Shown here in pieces: positions 59,812-64,000 of a stretch of DNA of 64,000 bases (its first letter is position 1; each line of letters opens with the position of its first letter). The stretch is from Rhodoblastus sp963748385 (lineage in GTDB: Bacteria > Pseudomonadota > Alphaproteobacteria > Rhizobiales > Beijerinckiaceae), in contig CAVVIQ010000015.1 of NCBI GenBank assembly GCA_963748385.1, positions 118,330-182,329 of the forward strand. The letters are read 5' to 3'. The notes under the pieces are model-generated. The model made no database searches. It had not been told where the DNA came from and saw only the letters and a program-made list of their open reading frames with translations. Position numbers and translations under genes: made by a program.

Positions 59812-61888
59812 TCGAGGTCCCAGGATTCAAGTGCGCGAGAATTATGTTTTCGAGAATCATATCCGCAACAGGGTCCTTGTCGAGGCTCTGCGCGATACGC
59901 AATGAGGTGAGCACGAGATGGCCATCGCCGACCTTTACGGAAAATAGGTCTGAACTGTAGGGCATGTCCACTGCCAGGCTGCTTTCCATAACAGCGTGGC
60001 TTAGTTTCGTGCCTTGGGGTGGCTTCTTCAGAACCCAGGTATAGACCGGCGCCACTCTTTGGTACTCCGGTTGCGCTTCGAGAGCCGTCCCTTGCGGCAA
60101 GCCCGCAAGATAATTGTGTCGAAGCGCAAGGGCAGTCCGTGTGTATCCCCAGGCGCTTGGTGCGCCCCACCAATCGATTTTCCTTAGTTCGGGCTTCCAC
60201 CCGCCTTCCAGCGGTTCCAGCATCTCGCTGTAACTCGTCGGCACCGAAGTATCCAAATCTGAAGTATCCAGAGCCGTGCCTGCCGATGGCGGCTGGTGGA
60301 AGGCTAATTCAGGCTGAAGTATCACGGCAACAGCGCCCGCCCTCACGGCCTTCAGGACCACGGATCGTTGCCGGTCGTCCAAAGAATGCACCAAGATCAA
60401 ATCGCCACTGTGAACCGAGCCTTCCTCCAGCGGATGCGGATCTGCCGAGCGCGAAGAAAGCCAAGGAAGCAGCGGCTCCCCCCCGTCGGAAACCAAGACG
60501 GAATTCCGGTGATGAATAGTCCTGGGCTTCCGCTCAAAGATGACCACCGGGCGCTCTGCATGCAGCGACTGTGCGCCGCCTTTGAGATCAAGGACCAGAC
60601 GATACTTCCCTGCCGGCGCATTCACCAGAAACGCCTCCGTGACGAGGTGTTCAATCGGATCCGTTCCCGTCACGTGCGAGTAATCCTTCTGGTAGGCAAC
60701 TCGGCCTTGTTCATTCAACAGAGCGAGTTTGAGCGCGAGCGTACCTGTCGCCAGTCTCTGTCGCTCATTGACGAGAGTTGCATCTACTTCGAGAGAATCT
60801 CCCGAATACAAGCAACTCGGGCGAATCCAGAGATTTATCTGGAGAGGTTGATTCAATTCTGAAATCGTGTCGAATACGACTGGCTTCGGGTTGCGCCAGT
60901 TGTCGACAACTCCGGAGAGTTCGTAGCTGCTGTCTTCCAAAGAAGTAAGCCCATGTCCGACAGAATGCAGGTTGCCCCAATAAAGAGCCATCTGCTCGCG
61001 ATAGCGCCAGGCGACGTGCTCTCGATTTGCTTCCTGCACACTCTCAAATGTCGGAAAGCCCTGCTCTTTGACTCCAGACTCCTCATAGTAATGAAGGTTC
61101 ATATCGCGCAGCTTTCTATAGAGCGCGTAATCTTCTGCATCCTCCGGCAACCCTGAATCTTCGTAGCTCTTCAGAAGCCTCTGCCAATCCGGTGATGAGT
61201 TCACTCCCCACTCGGTGATTGCCTGAAAAGCGGCCGCAGGATTCGCCGCCTCTCCCCATTTACGTTGACGTATTTTCTCCCACGAGCCCTCATTGTTCTC
61301 CAGCGCCGTAAATTGGTAATAGTGATCCTGCACAAGGGGAAGTGTCGGTTTCGATTTCCCGGACTCCCAGACATTATCAACATTTTGCCACACCGGATCA
61401 TTCGCAATGGCGGGCCGCGTCGAATCGAGCGCATGAATCTCACCAAGGACTGTTTGCAGCACATAAGGTCCAAGGGTCATGTCGTCGCTAGGATAGAACC
61501 GCTTGGGATCGAAGTTGGGAGCATTCTCGTTCAGGACGTTCCACCACAGGATGCTGGGATTGTTCCGGTACGCCAACACAGCCCGCAGAGTAATGTTTGC
61601 AAGCCTCTCTTTCTCGGCCGTCCCGTTTTTCAGATACCATGAACCGAGGCTCTCATGCTGCAACAGCAAGCCAAGCTCGTCCGCAGCTCGAACGGTTGCA
61701 GACAGCGGAGTCTTACTGAAACACCTCAACATGTTGGCATTCGCCTTCCGTGCCAACTCGATATCCCTTCGCGCAAGATCCCGATACGGAGCACCGAGTG
61801 TACCCGGCCAGATCTGGTTGTAAAGAAATGATCGCTGCAGAATGGGTCTTCCATTTACAGCAATGCGTCCGTCCGTGATCGATACTTC
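59804..61888 (-). CDS. Glycoside hydrolase family 2-like enzyme, 5' end removed by IS66
   Basis: The glycosidase part starts within YEVSITDGRIAVNGRPIL (the lead-in to a GH2 TIM barrel), continues with RDIELARKANANMLRC, NNPSILWWNVLNENAPNFDP (catalytic NE region) and ITEWGVN-type ends, and runs to the stop at 59804 with long beta-rich C-terminal domains. The N-terminal sugar-binding domain is missing; the gene abuts the IS66 end at 61888. Lower GC than neighbours, so probably acquired. As written, the frame runs on from the IS66 transposase after a frameshift. Confidence 0.75.
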   Translation of the reverse strand, partial: EVSITDGRIAVNGRPILQRSFLYNQIWPGTLGAPYRDLARRDIELARKANANMLRCFSKTPLSATVRAADELGLLLQHESLGSWYLKNGTAEKERLANITLRAVLAYRNNPSILWWNVLNENAPNFDPKRFYPSDDMTLGPYVLQTVLGEIHALDSTRPAIANDPVWQNVDNVWESGKSKPTLPLVQDHYYQFTALENNEGSWEKIRQRKWGEAANPAAAFQAITEWGVNSSPDWQRLLKSYEDSGLPEDAEDYALYRKLRDMNLHYYEESGVKEQGFPTFESVQEANREHVAWRYREQMALYWGNLHSVGHGLTSLEDSSYELSGVVDNWRNPKPVVFDTISELNQPLQINLWIRPSCLYSGDSLEVDATLVNERQRLATGTLALKLALLNEQGRVAYQKDYSHVTGTDPIEHLVTEAFLVNAPAGKYRLVLDLKGGAQSLHAERPVVIFERKPRTIHHRNSVLVSDGGEPLLPWLSSRSADPHPLEEGSVHSGDLILVHSLDDRQRSVVLKAVRAGAVAVILQPELAFHQPPSAGTALDTSDLDTSVPTSYSEMLEPLEGGWKPELRKIDWWGAPSAWGYTRTALALRHNYLAGLPQGTALEAQPEYQRVAPVYTWVLKKPPQGTKLSHAVMESSLAVDMPYSSDLFSVKVGDGHLVLTSLRIAQSLDKDPVADMILENIILAHLNPGTSNV

Positions 61889-63473
61889 GTAAGCGTCAGA
61901 CCAAACGCATGGATGAGGTCTTTGCGGCCCAGGCTGGCAGGAGTAAGGTCTGCGATGCGCTGAAGCGGTGCGTTCGCAAGCCCGGGCAGGATGTCGGCGA
62001 GGTAATCGCGCACCGGGATTTTGAGGCGGCGGCAGCTTTCGATCACGGAGAGGATGGCGGCCACGCGCGGTCCGGCCGTGTTCGCTCCCGATGTGGATCC
62101 AGTTGCCGCGGCCGAGGGCGATAGGCCGCATGGAGTTCTCCGCAAGGTTGTTGCTGAGCTCCAGTTCGGGATAATCGAGGAAGCGGATCAGCTTTTTCCA
62201 AATGGCAAGCGTGTATCTGCAGGCCTGGCCGGCAGCGCTGCTGGGCAGCACCGTCTTGCTCATCTCGAGGATGTGAGTGCGGATTTCGTCGAGCAGCGGC
62301 GGAGCCTTCTCGTGGCGCAGAGCATGGCGTGCGGCATGGTCCATCTTTTCGTTCCGCGCTTGAGCATCGATGGCGAATAACTCGTTTATCAGTTCAACTG
62401 CGCGGATGGACGCGGCATCCTGTTTATTGAGTTTGACCGCATCCACGAAGTATCTTCTGGCGTGGCTCCAACAGGCTGCATGCACCATCTTCGGACCGCC
62501 CACGCGATCATATGCGGCGTAGCCATCTGTTTGCAGAAGTCCTTCGAAGTTGCCGAGGAAGTTCAGCGGGCCCTCGCGTTTGCGGCTCATGCGGAAATCA
62601 AAAACCGTCATGCCCCCCGGCGTTCCGTACTGCCAGAGATAAGCCTGATGGTTTGTGCCGCTTCCGTCATGCGTCTGTACATCGACCGGAGTTTCATCCG
62701 CCTGGATGTAGGTGCCGGCAAGCAACTGGTTCCGCATCGCTCCGGCTACCGGCATCAACATCTCTCCGATGGTCATCACCCAGCCGCACATCGTAGCCCT
62801 GCTGATATCGATGCCCGCGTCGCGCAACAAGGCTACGCTTTGCCGAAACAGTGGGCTGTGGTCACAGTATTTGTTCACCACCGTATCGATGATCACTCGA
62901 TCCGACACCAGGCTCTTATCGATGATCCGGATGGGAAGAGTCGCCGCCGTCACGCCTTGCTCGGGACAGGATTTGCAGGCCCGCTTCTCGCGCTTGGTCA
63001 CCTGCACGAAATACCGCGCCGGCTCGACATCCAGCACTTCGCTGACTTCGTAGCCGATCACCGTGGTCTCAGCGCCGCAGTTGCCGCATACGCACTGCTC
63101 CGGCGTGCAGGCAATCACCCGTTCCACACGGGGAAGATTCGCGGGCAGAGTCTGACGTCCGGGATGCTTGCGTTTCTTTTGTTCACGTAACAGGCGGCGG
63201 GGCTTTGCGCTCGCTTTCGGCGACTACTTCTTCCTGGCTGACCCCGGGCTCTTGTTCCAGCAGCTCCAGTTGCAAATTGCTTAGCTTCTCGCTGCTCGGT
63301 CCATATTTCTGGATCCGCTGCAAACGAAGACGCTCTTCGAGAACCTGGATCTTCAACCGTGCGTACTCGAGCTCTCTCTTCTGCGACGCAACTTGCTCCT
63401 TCAGCTGCGCGATAACCTCAGCCATGAAGGGTTCCGAATGCGGAGGAAGAGTGGGCTCAGAAGGCGTGCTCAC
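61889..63473 (-). CDS. tnpC: IS66 transposase TnpC (two frameshifts)
   Basis: The N-terminal part has the IS66_N leucine-zipper region (LKEQVASQKRELEYARLKIQ) and IQKYGPSSEKLSNL, ending at KAPPPVT near 63184. A base change then leads into KRKHPGRQTLPANLPRVERV, a zinc-finger block (CVCGNCGAETTV, RACKSCPEQG) and the DDE core (YIQADETPVDV, LQTDGYAAYDRV, NNLAENSMRPIALGRGNW). Near 62081 a further extra base shifts the frame before VAAILSVIESCRRL. Both breaks look like insertions, but loss of transposition is also possible. Confidence 0.85.
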
Positions 63474-63528
63474 GATGTCTTTTTAATAACAGACTTTCTT
63501 GTGGATAAGTGTGCGAAATATGCAGTGT

Positions 63529-63915
63529 TTATGCGGTCTTCAGTGACTCTGTTGGTTCTTCCACCGGAGGCTTGCGATACCACTTCCGCCGCTCGGTCTG
63601 CGCCAGATCAATGCCTCCCAAAAGCAGCGCCAGTTCCTCGTAACTCAGTACGATTTTCTTCACGCCGCTGTCTCTCTGCGGCCACCGAAATCTTCCTCCG
63701 TCCAACTTCTTCGCACATACCCAAAGCCCGCTTCCGTCATATACGAGAAGCTTCAGGCGATTGCGTCGCGCATTCGTGAAAACAAACACATGGCCGCTTT
63801 CCGGATCGCAGCCCAGATGATCGCGCACCAGGCCGTAGAGGCCATTGAAATTTTTGCGCATGTCCGTCGCGCCGGCTGCAACATAGATCCGCGTCGCCGG
63901 TCCAAACCCGAACAC
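63529..63915 (-). CDS. tnpB: IS66 accessory protein TnpB
   Basis: A 128-residue protein with the IS66 Orf2 signature YVAAGATDMRKNFNGLYGLV and FVFTNARRNRLKLLVYDGSGLW. Starts at GTG 63915. It is needed with TnpA for efficient transposition in IS66 members. Confidence 0.92.
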   Translation of the reverse strand: MFGFGPATRIYVAAGATDMRKNFNGLYGLVRDHLGCDPESGHVFVFTNARRNRLKLLVYDGSGLWVCAKKLDGGRFRWPQRDSGVKKIVLSYEELALLLGGIDLAQTERRKWYRKPPVEEPTESLKTA

Positions 63916-63918
63916 CGC

Positions 63919-64000
63919 CTACACCTTGTCCAATATGGTCAGCAGACGTTCCAATGTTCCCGCATCAAATCCACGGCATACTTCGATCCGACGTCCGCTT
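63919..64000 (-). CDS. tnpA: IS66 TnpA, C-terminal end (partial)
   Basis: The last 26 codons read GRRIEVCRGFDAGTLERLLT then ILDKV and a stop, the C-terminal DAxTLxRLL signature of IS66 Orf1. The rest lies beyond the window. Confidence 0.85.
   Translation of the reverse strand, partial: SGRRIEVCRGFDAGTLERLLTILDKV

Larger units (their letters stand above)
61889..64000 (-). mobile_element. IS66-family insertion sequence (partial, runs off window end)
   Basis: The left end carries GTAAGCGTCAGACC (61889 onward), the GTAAGC- terminus expected of IS66-family inverted repeats. It contains tnpC, tnpB and the end of tnpA in the usual order, all on the minus strand. The other end and any 8-bp target duplication lie beyond 64000. 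Confidence 0.85.

Noticed and set aside
59804..63127. A natural transposase-glycosidase fusion protein
   Set aside because: The IS66 end lies at the join and a one-base frameshift in TnpC creates the read-through.

Overview
The window looks like a piece of a GC-rich alphaproteobacterial chromosome, most likely Hyphomicrobiales (Rhizobiales) of the Beijerinckiaceae/Methylocystaceae type. The basis is the family make-up: an Omp25-like porin array beginning ADLPSRK, a PAS_5 protein, a DUF6489 protein, FkbM and CpsD-type polysaccharide genes, a ppx-rlmE pair, and IMP dehydrogenase, RecJ and homoserine dehydrogenase of alphaproteobacterial type. Genus cannot be fixed from sequence alone. Many genes are split by single-base indels, mostly extra bases. 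This suggests an insertion-biased, unpolished assembly laid over some genuinely decaying loci, so I give frameshifted genes one span each and say where the frame breaks.

1-15 kb is ordinary chromosome: a DEAD-box helicase, a CbbY-like HAD phosphatase, a large AsmA/YhdP-like envelope protein, a Bcp peroxiredoxin, an M23 peptidase, an AMP-dependent acyl-CoA synthetase, FolD, an aldose epimerase, an amino-acid ABC ATPase, a PAS_5 protein and a CinA-like protein. 15-22 kb is a polysaccharide cluster: FkbM methyltransferase, CpsD-like kinase, GT2, FkbH-like protein, polysaccharide deacetylase, GT2. Its second half (18.9-21.8 kb) is so full of frameshifts that only motif tracking recovers the genes. 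A Hint-domain protein, guaB, an FAD oxidoreductase, a cupin/acetyltransferase junction and an MFS exporter follow to 28.5 kb.

29.0-34.1 kb holds five tandem ~1.04-kb units, each an Omp25-like beta-barrel gene with its own leader and an almost identical terminator; copies 1 and 5 are intact and 2-4 carry indels or a stop. rlmE, ppx/gppA, tRNA-Phe and an orphan PaaK-like adenylating enzyme follow.

38.4-51.7 kb is an integrated element in the 3' half of tRNA-Glu(TTC). It is bounded by a 47-bp direct repeat (46/47 identical). It carries a tyrosine integrase, an AlpA-like regulator, a winged-helix replication protein with five in-gene 23-bp iterons, small ORFs, small and large terminase subunits, and an AT-richer three-gene cargo operon. 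It has no portal, capsid or tail genes. At about 13.3 kb it looks more like a phage satellite (PICI-like) or replicating remnant than a full prophage, and it is the most interesting system here. Paired heptamers (TTGGACR, 11-bp spacing) occur at both ends and once inside.

51.8-64 kb contains recJ, a GST, an NTF2-like protein, a duplicated 3' end of hom with an associated repeat, an unknown protein, hom, a secreted beta-helix protein, remnants of a rhamnosyltransferase and an SDR, and a foreign-looking GH2-type glycosidase cut by an IS66 element that runs off the window end.
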